The position numbers and the translations under genes are program-made. A stretch of DNA of 28,618 bases from an uncultured Bacteroidales bacterium (GTDB taxonomy: Bacteria > Bacteroidota > Bacteroidia > Bacteroidales > Paludibacteraceae). This document shows, piece after piece, positions 15,741 through 22,928 of the stretch. Location of the stretch: assembly GCA_937916355.1 (NCBI GenBank), contig CALFTM010000052.1, positions 1-28,618 on the forward strand, read 5' to 3'. How positions within the stretch are numbered: the stretch's first letter is position 1; every line of letters starts with the position of its first letter. Below the pieces are notes generated by a model. The model ran no database searches, was not told the DNA's origin, and worked only from the letters and a program-made list of their open reading frames with translations.

Positions 15741-15950
15741 TCGCATTCAAAAACAAAAGCCTCGGAAACTCTTGATTTTGAAACCGAAAGAGTAACAAGC
15801 TAATTCACGAAGGGCTGACCGCTCGTTGCACCAAATATAGTTGATGCTCATGCCGATAAGGTGTGAGCTGATTCTAATTGGTGCAACGGGGTTCTCCGAG
15901 GCTCCTCGTGAATGCGATAGAAAGGCTCATACCTTTCTTTGTTCCTTTTT
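15741..15950 (+). ncRNA. Candidate structured RNA with multiple perfect stems, upstream of a BcgI-like R-M operon
   Basis: The gene-free stretch 15521-15986 contains a compact set of perfect complementary arms. P0 is TCGCATTCA (15741-15749) with TGAATGCGA (15909-15917). P1 is AGCCTCGGA (15758-15766) with TCCGAGGCT (15895-15903). A small hairpin is ACTCTT/AAGAGT (15768-15773/15788-15793). A long hairpin runs from 15822-15834 to 15878-15890 (core CGTTGCACCAA) and continues with GCTCATGC/GTGTGAGC up to a 7-base loop CGATAAG at 15854-15860. In addition ATTCACGA (15803-15810, plus GG) is complementary to CCTCGTGAAT (15904-15913), which competes with P0 or forms a pseudoknot across P1. A terminator-like AGAAAGG/CCTTTCT stem plus T-rich tail ends at 15950. 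I do not recognise the family. No other coding sense is visible. Confidence 0.6.
15919..15950 (+). terminator. Terminator-like hairpin ending the structured RNA
   Basis: AGAAAGG (15919-15925) pairs with CCTTTCT (15932-15938) around a 6-base loop and is followed by TTGTTCCTTTTT. The stem is short and A/T-rich at its base, and the T-tract is interrupted, so termination would be partial. It lies 36 bases before the ATG at 15987 and could act as an attenuator for the restriction genes. Confidence 0.5.
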
Positions 15951-15986
15951 AGTGATTGATAGTTCGATGCAAACGAATTATCAAAT

Positions 15987-17852
15987 ATGGCAAACGAAAG
16001 ACTGACAGAAAGTATTGTAAGGGATCATTTCAAGAACGACGCCCTATACAAGTCCATCAAATGGGAAGAACAAAAATCAAGCAATAAACGCATATCCGAA
16101 TTATTAAAAGGGGAAAGCAAAGGCGGAGGAAAAGGCAACGGCTATCCTGAATTTATTATTTCATTTCCAACTAATAGCAATTATCTAATTGTAGTTGAGT
16201 GTAAAGCAAAGCCCAGCAAGCATTGCAGCGAAAAACTTGACAAAGCAAAAGACTTTGCTGTTGATGGAGTGCTTCACTATGCTCATGCCTTGTCTGCCGA
16301 ATTTAATGTTATAGCAATTGCGGTAAGTGGTGAAAACACAACAGAAATGTTGGTCAGCCACTTCTATTTTGAGAAAAATGCACGCAATTATACAGAACTT
16401 CCAATATCAAAACTAAACGACATTGCAAGTTACCTAAAACTCTTTGAGGACCGTTTCTTCCTATCAGACTTCATCTTTCGTGATATAGCCTACAAGGCAA
16501 GAGAACTAAACGAAGAATTGTATCAATACTCTATCAAAGAACTTTCCAGATGTACCATTATCAGTGCCATATTGTTGGCATTGACTGATGATGGTTTTTC
16601 TAATAAGTATGAAAGCATTCCGACAATCAAAGAACTTGGAACCTCAATTATAAGTGCCATTGATGCGTCTTTTTTAGCAGAAGGGAAAGATGACGACAGA
16701 GATATCGTTCGTAACGCATCGTTATTACATAAAGAGTTTGAAAGTATTCTAAAAGAACCTTTGTTCAGTCAACAAGAATTGTCATATGACAAAGGTAAAA
16801 AGAAAGATTCTACACTTACCATTGTAAAAGAATTAATCATATATTTGAAGAAAAATGTTTACCCCTTAGTGAAACATGATTCTGTCGGCTATGATGTTAT
16901 CGGCTTGTTCTATACAGAGTTTATCCGATATGCCGGAAGCGAACAAAGTCTTGGTCTTGTGCTAACACCACAACATATAACTGACCTTTTTTGTGATCTG
17001 GCAGAACTTCGTAAGGACGATATTGTATATGATCCTTGTTGTGGAACAGGAGGTTTTATTGTTGCCGCTATCCAAAGATTATTCAAATTAGCTGAAGGAG
17101 ATGAAGAAAAACGTAAACATATAAAACGCAAGCAAATTTGTGGTTGTGAACTTCGTCCCGATATGTACACATACGCTTGCTCAAATATGCGATTCCGAGG
17201 CGACGGCAAGTCAAATTTATACAATGGGGATTGCTTCAACAATGAGGTAACAATACGCGACAATCATCAACCAACCGTTGCGTTCCTCAATCCACCATAC
17301 GGGAAAACCGTAAGTTGTGCTCGACAAATGGAATTTGTTGAACATGCTCTAAATACTATAAATCCTCAAGCAGACGGTCGTGTTGTGGCAATTGTGCAAA
17401 TGAGTTGTGGCATCAAGAATGAAAAAGATCTTATTGAAGTAAAAAAACGCTTGCTTGCAAAACATCATCTCAAAGCGGTTTTGAGTATGCCAGACGATTT
17501 GTTTTATCCCGTTGGCGTTGTGACTTGCATTATGGTGTTTGAAGCCAACAAACCAAACGAAAGCAGGAAAACATGGTTTGGTTATTTTAAAGACGATGGA
17601 TTTGAAAAACGTAAAAATCTTGGCCGTATTGACGCACGGAATCGTTACACTGCGATAAAAGAACGTTGGATTTCTGCTTATCGCAATCTTGACGAAATAC
17701 CAGGTTTATCTGTGAGAAAAGAGGTTATTGCAGAAGATGAATGGTGTGCAGAAGCTTATATGGAAACTGATTATTCAACACTTTGCGATGAGGATTTCAT
17801 CCGCAAGATGAGGGATTATGCAGCTTTTTTAGTTCAAAACGAGGAGATTTGA
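15987..17852 (+). CDS. BcgI-like type IIB restriction-modification subunit (nuclease + N6-adenine methyltransferase)
   Basis: The 621-residue protein combines two activities. The N-terminal third has a PD-(D/E)XK nuclease core, YPEFIISF (53-60) then LIVVECKAK (67-75, E71 and K73). From about residue 300 it is an N6-adenine DNA methyltransferase of the HsdM type with motif I DPCCGTGGF (349-357) and motif IV NPPYG (435-439). Fusion of both on one chain, together with a separate 341-residue specificity protein encoded next, matches BcgI A and B in arrangement and size (BcgI A is about 637 aa, B about 341 aa). Such enzymes cut on both sides of a bipartite site and methylate it themselves. The structured RNA lies immediately upstream. 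The recognition sequence cannot be read from this. Confidence 0.9.
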   Translation: MANERLTESIVRDHFKNDALYKSIKWEEQKSSNKRISELLKGESKGGGKGNGYPEFIISFPTNSNYLIVVECKAKPSKHCSEKLDKAKDFAVDGVLHYAHALSAEFNVIAIAVSGENTTEMLVSHFYFEKNARNYTELPISKLNDIASYLKLFEDRFFLSDFIFRDIAYKARELNEELYQYSIKELSRCTIISAILLALTDDGFSNKYESIPTIKELGTSIISAIDASFLAEGKDDDRDIVRNASLLHKEFESILKEPLFSQQELSYDKGKKKDSTLTIVKELIIYLKKNVYPLVKHDSVGYDVIGLFYTEFIRYAGSEQSLGLVLTPQHITDLFCDLAELRKDDIVYDPCCGTGGFIVAAIQRLFKLAEGDEEKRKHIKRKQICGCELRPDMYTYACSNMRFRGDGKSNLYNGDCFNNEVTIRDNHQPTVAFLNPPYGKTVSCARQMEFVEHALNTINPQADGRVVAIVQMSCGIKNEKDLIEVKKRLLAKHHLKAVLSMPDDLFYPVGVVTCIMVFEANKPNESRKTWFGYFKDDGFEKRKNLGRIDARNRYTAIKERWISAYRNLDEIPGLSVRKEVIAEDEWCAEAYMETDYSTLCDEDFIRKMRDYAAFLVQNEEI

Positions 17853-17854
17853 TT

Positions 17855-18877
17855 ATGGAAACGAAGAATTGGAAGTGGTTCAAGTATAACGAGATTTTTG
17901 AAATCAAAAAAGGCAAGCGATTGACAAAAGCTGATATGATAAATGGTGATATTCCATATATAGGAGCGACAGATTCTAATAATGGTATTACTGCTAAAAT
18001 ATCAAATGATGAACATTTGCATTCTGCTAATACTATAACTGTATCATACAATGGTTCTATTGCCGAAGCATACTATCAGACAAAAGAATTTTGGGCTACT
18101 GACGATGTTAATGTGTTGTATCCTAAATTTGCTATGAATGCTTATTCTGCACTTTTCTGTACAACTATTATCAACAAAGAAAAATATAGATTCAATTATG
18201 GTAGAAAATGGGATAAAGAATTAATGAATGTTTCAACAATAAAACTTCCAGTTGACAACAACGGCAATCCCGATTGGCAATGGATAGAAAATTACGTAAA
18301 AGAAACTTTAATACCCCAACTTCCAGCAAAAACAAAATCTGTATGGAAAAAAGAGTTTGACAAAACGCCTCTTTCACCCAACAAACTACAACTGAATACA
18401 GTGGATTGGAAATGGTTTCAGTATACAAAACTCTTCGACATAAAAGGTTCTGTAACTACCCCAAAAATTGAATTAGAAGAATCAGGATTAGGACTTTTCC
18501 CTTATGTGACAACACAAGCTATCAATAATGGCATAGAAGGGTTTTACAATATAAAAACAGAAAAAGGAAATATTCTTACTGTTGATTCTGCTGTATTGGG
18601 TTTTTGTGCATATCAAGAAAAAGATTTCTCGGCAAGCGACCATGTAGAAGAATTAATACCAAAATTTCACCTGACACCGTACATTTCAATGTTTCTCACA
18701 ACAATAATAAATAAGGAACAATATCGGTATAACTATGGCAGAAAATGTAGTCAAACCAAACTTAAAAAATCACAAATCAAACTTCCTGCTATTCTCAATA
18801 ACGACGGAGAGTATGAACCCGATTGGCAATGGATGGAAGATTATATCAAAGGACTGCCATATTCTGGGTGTTTGTGA
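17855..18877 (+). CDS. BcgI-like / type I specificity (S) subunit
   Basis: This 340-residue S protein has two homologous halves, each starting with a similar line (NWKWFKYNEIFEIKKGKR and DWKWFQYTKLFDIKG). Each half ends with a similar conserved helix (DWQWIENYVKE and DWQWMEDYIKG), as expected for two target-recognition domains with conserved spacers. The ATG at 17855 is preferred over an upstream in-frame TTG because GAGGAG at 17841-17846 gives a well-placed SD. It begins two bases after the methyltransferase stop, so the two are co-translated. The subunit determines the bipartite DNA target. The two halves differ strongly in their variable parts, so the site should be asymmetric. Confidence 0.9.
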   Translation: METKNWKWFKYNEIFEIKKGKRLTKADMINGDIPYIGATDSNNGITAKISNDEHLHSANTITVSYNGSIAEAYYQTKEFWATDDVNVLYPKFAMNAYSALFCTTIINKEKYRFNYGRKWDKELMNVSTIKLPVDNNGNPDWQWIENYVKETLIPQLPAKTKSVWKKEFDKTPLSPNKLQLNTVDWKWFQYTKLFDIKGSVTTPKIELEESGLGLFPYVTTQAINNGIEGFYNIKTEKGNILTVDSAVLGFCAYQEKDFSASDHVEELIPKFHLTPYISMFLTTIINKEQYRYNYGRKCSQTKLKKSQIKLPAILNNDGEYEPDWQWMEDYIKGLPYSGCL

Positions 18878-18919
18878 AAAACAGTTTCCTATTCTGGCGT
18901 TCCTGCACCTTTTCCCTAC

Positions 18920-18951
18920 ATCCGTCCGCGCGGCAAACGTTGCGGGCGGAT
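18920..18951. repeat. GC-rich inverted repeat after the R-M operon
   Basis: ATCCGTCCGC (18920-18929) pairs with GCGGGCGGAT (18942-18951) with one G-T wobble. The GC content is out of keeping with the AT-rich surroundings. It lies 43 bases after the S subunit stop, without a T-run, so it may protect the mRNA 3' end or belong to a small extragenic repeat family. Confidence 0.45.
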
Positions 18952-18967
18952 AATTTCAAAATTTCAA

Positions 18968-18998
18968 AAAAAGGAAGGTTTTATTCGCCTTCCTTTTT
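18968..18998. terminator. Bidirectional intrinsic terminator between the R-M operon and the Rpn genes
   Basis: AAAAAGGAAGG (18968-18978) pairs perfectly with CCTTCCTTTTT (18988-18998) around a 9-base loop. The A-run and T-run make it functional for both converging transcripts. Confidence 0.85.
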
Positions 18999-19018
18999 AT
19001 CATGATTTTGAAGTTGAT

Positions 19019-19336
19019 TTATCGCAAAGCTTCAATTTCCTCTTTAGAGAGTCCCGAAATTTCAGCAATCAAGTCGATGCTCATTCCCATATTTAGCATC
19101 TTTTTAGCCGTTTTAATTTGATTCTCTTTTATCCCTTCAGCGTGAGCCTCTGCGGCGATTTTTACCTTTGCCTCTTCCAACATCTCCTCGAAGTCGATTT
19201 CATCCTCAATAGCTTTCAGCCCGGCTTCATAGCGCACAAGCTCCTCATCTGTAAGATTACAGAATTGCGCTCGCTCGATCAGCTCTAATAGTGCCGGATC
19301 GGCTTTCTCATATACAGATGGACTAATTTTGTACAT
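19019..19336 (-). CDS. Free-standing duplicated C-terminal part of the Rpn protein (RpnS-like or gene remnant)
   Basis: This 105-residue frame starts MYKISPSVYEKADPALLELI and is identical to residues 186 to 285 of the neighbouring full-length Rpn protein, lacking its nuclease core. It ends EEIEALR, while the long protein now ends EEIKDL, so this copy probably retains the original 3' end. TAGGAGAG lies five bases before the ATG, a good SD that is also present inside the long gene. Sequence includes the helical LEEAKVKIAAEAHAEGIKEN stretch common in this family. It could be a broken duplicate, or a translated small protein analogous to the intragenic RpnS proteins that inhibit Rpn nucleases. 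Whether it is expressed is unknown. Confidence 0.65.
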   Translation of the reverse strand: MYKISPSVYEKADPALLELIERAQFCNLTDEELVRYEAGLKAIEDEIDFEEMLEEAKVKIAAEAHAEGIKENQIKTAKKMLNMGMSIDLIAEISGLSKEEIEALR

Positions 19337-19353
19337 ACGCTCTCCTAAGTTTT
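19034..19353. repeat. Tandem direct repeat, copy A (320 bp)
   Basis: Reading the two stretches against each other I find no mismatch and no gap between 19034-19353 and 19375-19694 (offset 341). A 21-bp spacer, 19354-19374, separates them. Perfect identity at this length indicates a very recent duplication, gene conversion, or a read/assembly artefact. Confidence 0.93.
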
Positions 19354-19362
19354 AAAATCTTA

Positions 19363-20232
19363 TCATAAATCTTTAATTTCCTCTTTAGAGAGTCCCGAAA
19401 TTTCAGCAATCAAGTCGATGCTCATTCCCATATTTAGCATCTTTTTAGCCGTTTTAATTTGATTCTCTTTTATCCCTTCAGCGTGAGCCTCTGCGGCGAT
19501 TTTTACCTTTGCCTCTTCCAACATCTCCTCGAAGTCGATTTCATCCTCAATAGCTTTCAGCCCGGCTTCATAGCGCACAAGCTCCTCATCTGTAAGATTA
19601 CAGAATTGCGCTCGCTCGATCAGCTCTAATAGTGCCGGATCGGCTTTCTCATATACAGATGGACTAATTTTGTACATACGCTCTCCTAAGTTTTTGATGA
19701 TTTCTATCCAACAATCTTTTGATGAGGGTTGTTCGATTTTCGAGAAATCGAAATTCTCCAAAATAATGAAGTATTTCCGCATCCTATCCCAAAACTGGAC
19801 TTTGTCGATTCGGTCGAACTCTTCCGTCTCCACAATGGATTTTCTCTCGTCACCAAACCTCTTGTTAAGGAAGAATACCCCAATCAGATGGGGAATATCT
19901 TCTTTCATCTTGTTCCAGTTGTCGCCACGATTTAAAACCTTGCTCATCAGGGTGTAAAGGTAGTAATTTGCCCGTGTTTTGAAAAATAATTGCGAATAAT
20001 TTTGCATCTCAACAATTATTTTGTCATTATTTTCGGTAGTACATAACAGATCGAAAATAACTCCCCTCCCTTGAGGATGTACAGGTGTAAACTCCACATT
20101 TTCAAACGTGATGCTCTTGATTTCGCCATACTCCTCACTCAGAAGACTATTCAAGAACGAGAGCATTTGACGTTCTTGTCCCATTAGCTTTTTAAAAGCC
20201 CAGTCGGTTTTTAGATTAACAAAATTGCTCAT
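19363..20232 (-). CDS. Rpn-type PD-(D/E)XK nuclease / putative transposase
   Basis: This 289-residue protein belongs to the PDDEXK_2 / Rpn (recombination-promoting nuclease, TIGR01784-type) family. It starts NLKTDWAFKKLMGQE, the usual opening, and has the catalytic pattern D61 (VIFDLLC) and E75-x-Q77 (IIVEMQ), the variant of D-(D/E)XK found in this family. The C-terminal third is helical (EAKVKIAAEAHAEGIKENQIKTAKKML then MSIDLIAEISGLS). Met186 (codon at 19677) is preceded by TAGGAGAG and could start an internal short product. The last four residues differ from the duplicated copy because the tandem duplication replaced its end. Rpn proteins are DNA nucleases with antiphage and recombination roles. 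It is convergent to the R-M operon. Confidence 0.87.
   Translation of the reverse strand: MSNFVNLKTDWAFKKLMGQERQMLSFLNSLLSEEYGEIKSITFENVEFTPVHPQGRGVIFDLLCTTENNDKIIVEMQNYSQLFFKTRANYYLYTLMSKVLNRGDNWNKMKEDIPHLIGVFFLNKRFGDERKSIVETEEFDRIDKVQFWDRMRKYFIILENFDFSKIEQPSSKDCWIEIIKNLGERMYKISPSVYEKADPALLELIERAQFCNLTDEELVRYEAGLKAIEDEIDFEEMLEEAKVKIAAEAHAEGIKENQIKTAKKMLNMGMSIDLIAEISGLSKEEIKDL
19375..19694. repeat. Tandem direct repeat, copy B (320 bp)
   Basis: This is the copy inside the full-length Rpn gene, covering codons from about Asn181 to the end. See copy A at 19034-19353, 341 bases to the left, for the match. Confidence 0.93.
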
Positions 20233-20297
20233 TTTTTTACAAATACAGGTTGATTAAATAATAAGTTTAACATAAAAGAAAACCTAATGTGATTTAG

Positions 20298-20311
20298 TTG
20301 ATTGCAATCAA
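20298..20311. promoter_or_regulatory. Perfect 14-bp palindrome, candidate operator
   Basis: TTGATTGCAATCAA is its own reverse complement. It lies 66 bases upstream of the Rpn start in the 347-base gap between the divergent Rpn and thioredoxin-fold genes. It may bind a dimeric regulator. I see no good -7 box for the Rpn gene near it. The rest of 20233-20502 is AT-rich with no gene visible. Confidence 0.4.
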
Positions 20312-20502
20312 AAATGATGGCAACTCACAAGTAGATTTTTTTCAGTTATGGGTGCAAAGGTAATAAAAAAATAAAATTCTTTTGGTATCTATTTTAGACT
20401 ACTCTTAAATTCTCACTTGTCAGCAGACTCTTTAACTCAAATAAAATCGCATGAAATAAAAATTACTTGTAAAAAAATTTAAGTTTTTTAGAAGATAAAA
20501 TT

Positions 20503-20553
20503 TAATTTTGCATTTTCAGAAGTGTGTTTGGGTCAAAAGTATGACCACTTCTG
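20503..20553 (+). promoter_or_regulatory. -7 box followed by a 5' leader hairpin
   Basis: TAATTTTG (20503-20510) fits the Bacteroidota -7 box; the -33 region is poor. The predicted start near 20517 coincides with the first base of CAGAAGTG (20517-20524), which pairs perfectly with CACTTCTG (20546-20553). GGTCA (20531-20535) and TGAC (20542-20545) can pair inside. The transcript would thus begin with a hairpin 26 bases before the ATG at 20580, either stabilising the mRNA or forming part of a regulatory leader. Confidence 0.45.
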
Positions 20554-20579
20554 TATGGATATGGAAAATTTGAGTTTTC

Positions 20580-21971
20580 ATGAGGTTGAGAAGGTTGATT
20601 ATATTATCTCTGGTCCTACTTTGTTCGAATTCGGCATGGGCTAAGGTCACGACACTAACTGGTGTTGAGGCTTCCTATGCGGGTAAGAAAATGATGCTTC
20701 AGCGTTATCTTGACGGGATGGTGGGTATGAGCCTTACCTTAGATTCGTGTGTAGCTGACAGCTCTGGAAAATTTAGTTTCTCGGTTGATATCGCTTCGCC
20801 AATACAGGTCTATATCCCTTCTGATGTTGTCAACTCTTTTATTTTTTTAGAGCCGGGGAAAAATTATGAGGTCAAAATCCCCGCTTTTCAGGAACGTACA
20901 TTGGCTCAAAAATTGGATCCCTATTATCATCCTGCTGACGTATTAGCAGAGATTAAAGGATTGAAGATAACCGATTTCAACTATAAAATGATGGAGTTTG
21001 AGGATGCTTTTGACTTCTACTCCATGAAAAATCTGGTTTATGGAAGCAAAACCGACTCCATTTTAGAGTCGGTTAATCAGATGAAAGAGATTTTTAACGA
21101 TCTGTATGCCGACCCTTTCCAAGGGAAGTATATGGAGTATCGTTTTTTGCTGCTCATGAACACCTCCCCGTATATCTATCAAGACAGCATTATTGCACGT
21201 CTGAATAATTTGGGTGCGGATGTTGATAATCCTGCGTTTTGGGATATTTTCAATAACCTTTTTGAAAATTTCATCCCCCAGCAGAATAATGATAAAGGGG
21301 ATTATGCCATATTCCGTCGCCTCATCGAAGAGGGAAATGTGAAATTTTTTTTCACGCATCTTAACCAGCGGTATGGGATAACCGATAAGGAGTTGGTGGA
21401 GTTGGTCGCTATCAAATTGATGTGTGATTTGTTGAATCAGCCACAGTTTGAGCAGATGAAGGTGGTGGAGATGCTTCAGGGTATCGGAGCAGGAATCGCG
21501 TCTCAGCAAAACAGGGATCTGTTATCTTATATACTTAATCAGGCTTCGTCCAATTTTATTGGTGCGCCCGCACAGGATTTTGTTGTGGTTAATGTAGATG
21601 GGAAAGAAAAAAAACTCTCAGACTATTTCGGAAAGTACATATACCTTAATTTTGGTAATTCAGCCTTAAGTCAGACACAAAAGGATGTTGAGGTTTTAAT
21701 GCGCTTCCAAAATGCTTATAAAAATGATCTGGAGATTATGAATATATGTTTATATGATTCTCCGGAACAGTTGAAAAGGTTGTCGGTTCGCTATCCGAAG
21801 ATGAATTTTTTCGTGGCGAAGGAGCCAGATAGAGTCAAGGAACTATTTTCATTCAGAAGCGTTCCTGCTTTTTTTCTCATTGACAAAGATGGAAAATTGT
21901 TGATGACGAAGGGGGCGGAGCCTACAGACGAACTGAGATTTCTTTTTCAGAAAATATTTAAATCAGAGTAG
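20580..21971 (+). CDS. Exported thioredoxin-fold protein lacking CXXC (DUF4369/TlpA-like)
   Basis: This 463-residue protein has a signal peptide (residues 1-21, ending NSAWA). Residues about 22-105 form a beta-rich DUF4369-like region (LDSCVADSSGKFSFSVDI, FIFLEPGKNYEVKI). A helical middle follows. Residues about 327-463 form a TlpA/AhpC-like thioredoxin domain (APAQDFVVVNVDGKEKKLSDY, then a strand, and SVPAFFLIDKDGKLL with the cis-proline position). Where active TlpA proteins have WCxxC this one has FGNSALSQTQK, so no redox centre exists and the role must be binding or structural. It is the first gene of a probable operon with the kinase, glycosyltransferase and ligase genes (gap of 32 bases to the next). 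Confidence 0.8.
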   Translation: MRLRRLIILSLVLLCSNSAWAKVTTLTGVEASYAGKKMMLQRYLDGMVGMSLTLDSCVADSSGKFSFSVDIASPIQVYIPSDVVNSFIFLEPGKNYEVKIPAFQERTLAQKLDPYYHPADVLAEIKGLKITDFNYKMMEFEDAFDFYSMKNLVYGSKTDSILESVNQMKEIFNDLYADPFQGKYMEYRFLLLMNTSPYIYQDSIIARLNNLGADVDNPAFWDIFNNLFENFIPQQNNDKGDYAIFRRLIEEGNVKFFFTHLNQRYGITDKELVELVAIKLMCDLLNQPQFEQMKVVEMLQGIGAGIASQQNRDLLSYILNQASSNFIGAPAQDFVVVNVDGKEKKLSDYFGKYIYLNFGNSALSQTQKDVEVLMRFQNAYKNDLEIMNICLYDSPEQLKRLSVRYPKMNFFVAKEPDRVKELFSFRSVPAFFLIDKDGKLLMTKGAEPTDELRFLFQKIFKSE

Positions 21972-22003
21972 AAAAACAGTATACCATAAAAATTTTTAGT
22001 TGC

Positions 22004-22903
22004 ATGTCTTTGCTGAAGAAAAAAGATTTAGAATTATCGTTCCGTCAGAAGTTGCGCGATATGATGCTTGGGGACGAATTAATGGAAGATTTAGATCGCA
22101 TCTATCTTCCAATGGCCAATCTTATAAAGATGGGATTGAACACTCAGAACAGGACACAGGTGATTGGCATCAATGGGGCTCAGGGAGCAGGAAAGACAAC
22201 TTTCAGTCAGCTTCTACAAGTGGTCTTGGAGATATATTTGGGAATGAGGGTGGTTCGCTTTAGTATAGATGATTTTTACGTCTCTCGTTCAGAGCGTGAA
22301 AAACTCGCTACTGAAGTACATCCGCTATTGATTACGAGAGGAGTTCCCGGTACGCATGATGTCAGACTTTGCGAGCAAGTGATTGAGCAGTTGTCTTCTG
22401 CGAATGAGAAGAGCGAGACAATCATACCTCGCTTCAATAAAGCGACTGACGACCCTTATCCGGAATCCCAGTGGGAGAGGTTCGTGGGTCGTCCTAATGT
22501 GATATTGTTTGATGGATGGTTTGTGGGAGCTGTAGCGCAAAAAGAGACCGAACTTTTAAAGCCGGTTAATGATTTGGAACGCAACGAAGATCCTTATTGT
22601 ATATGGCGCAGGTATGTGAATAGCCAGCTGAAAGAAAATTATCATTCCTTGTTCGACAAGATAGATCTTTTGGTCATGTTGAAAGTACCGTCGTTCGACA
22701 AGATTTATGAATGGAGGACACTTCAGGAGCAGAAATTGAGATTGAGAAATGTCGGAGAGCAGAATTTGCGAATAATGAGTGATGAAGAGATAAAACGCTT
22801 CATAGGTCATTATGAGCGTTTGACGCGCCATGTGTTAGAAGAGATGCCAGATCGAGCTGATATGCTTTTCAATGTTAGTTCGGATCATCGGATATGTTTG
22901 TAA
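22004..22903 (+). CDS. P-loop kinase, D-glycerate 3-kinase-like
   Basis: This 299-residue soluble kinase has a Walker A GAQGAGKTT (58-66), VVRFSIDDFYVSRSER (a substrate/Mg site like that of PRK-type kinases), GVPGTHDVRL, IPRFNKATDDPYPESQW and VILFDGWFVGA. This combination is that of plant GLYK and its bacterial relatives, which phosphorylate D-glycerate at C3. The bacterial substrate is not proven, and uridine kinase-like or pantothenate kinase-like activity remains possible. It begins 32 bases after the preceding stop and ends 25 bases before the next start, so it is part of the operon. Confidence 0.75.
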   Translation: MSLLKKKDLELSFRQKLRDMMLGDELMEDLDRIYLPMANLIKMGLNTQNRTQVIGINGAQGAGKTTFSQLLQVVLEIYLGMRVVRFSIDDFYVSRSEREKLATEVHPLLITRGVPGTHDVRLCEQVIEQLSSANEKSETIIPRFNKATDDPYPESQWERFVGRPNVILFDGWFVGAVAQKETELLKPVNDLERNEDPYCIWRRYVNSQLKENYHSLFDKIDLLVMLKVPSFDKIYEWRTLQEQKLRLRNVGEQNLRIMSDEEIKRFIGHYERLTRHVLEEMPDRADMLFNVSSDHRICL

Positions 22904-22928
22904 TTATTTTGTCGTAGAATTAAAAGTC

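Noticed and set aside
15741..15917. HDV-like self-cleaving ribozyme, suggested by stems in the order A, B, C, C', A', B'
   Set aside because: About 36 bases with an extra hairpin separate the first two strands, where HDV-like ribozymes have almost none, and I see no catalytic C/J4-2 region. The nested alternative P0 stem is also unlike that fold.
15521..15986. tRNA, tmRNA, RNase P or SRP RNA in the gap before the restriction genes
   Set aside because: No acceptor/T-loop sequence such as GTTCGAATC, no tag reading frame, no RNase P GAGGAAAGTC-type core and no SRP tetraloop motif are present. A 6S RNA was considered because of the long closing stem, but the strongly asymmetric junction with an extra hairpin does not fit well.
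19019..20232. Insertion sequence in the Rpn region because the family is often labelled transposase
   Set aside because: No terminal inverted repeats or target duplications flank the gene. The perfect repeats found are direct and internal to the gene.
22872..22928. N-terminal extension of the GT4 gene starting at 22872
   Set aside because: It would overlap the kinase gene by 32 bases and adds residues without similarity before the normal start at 22929.
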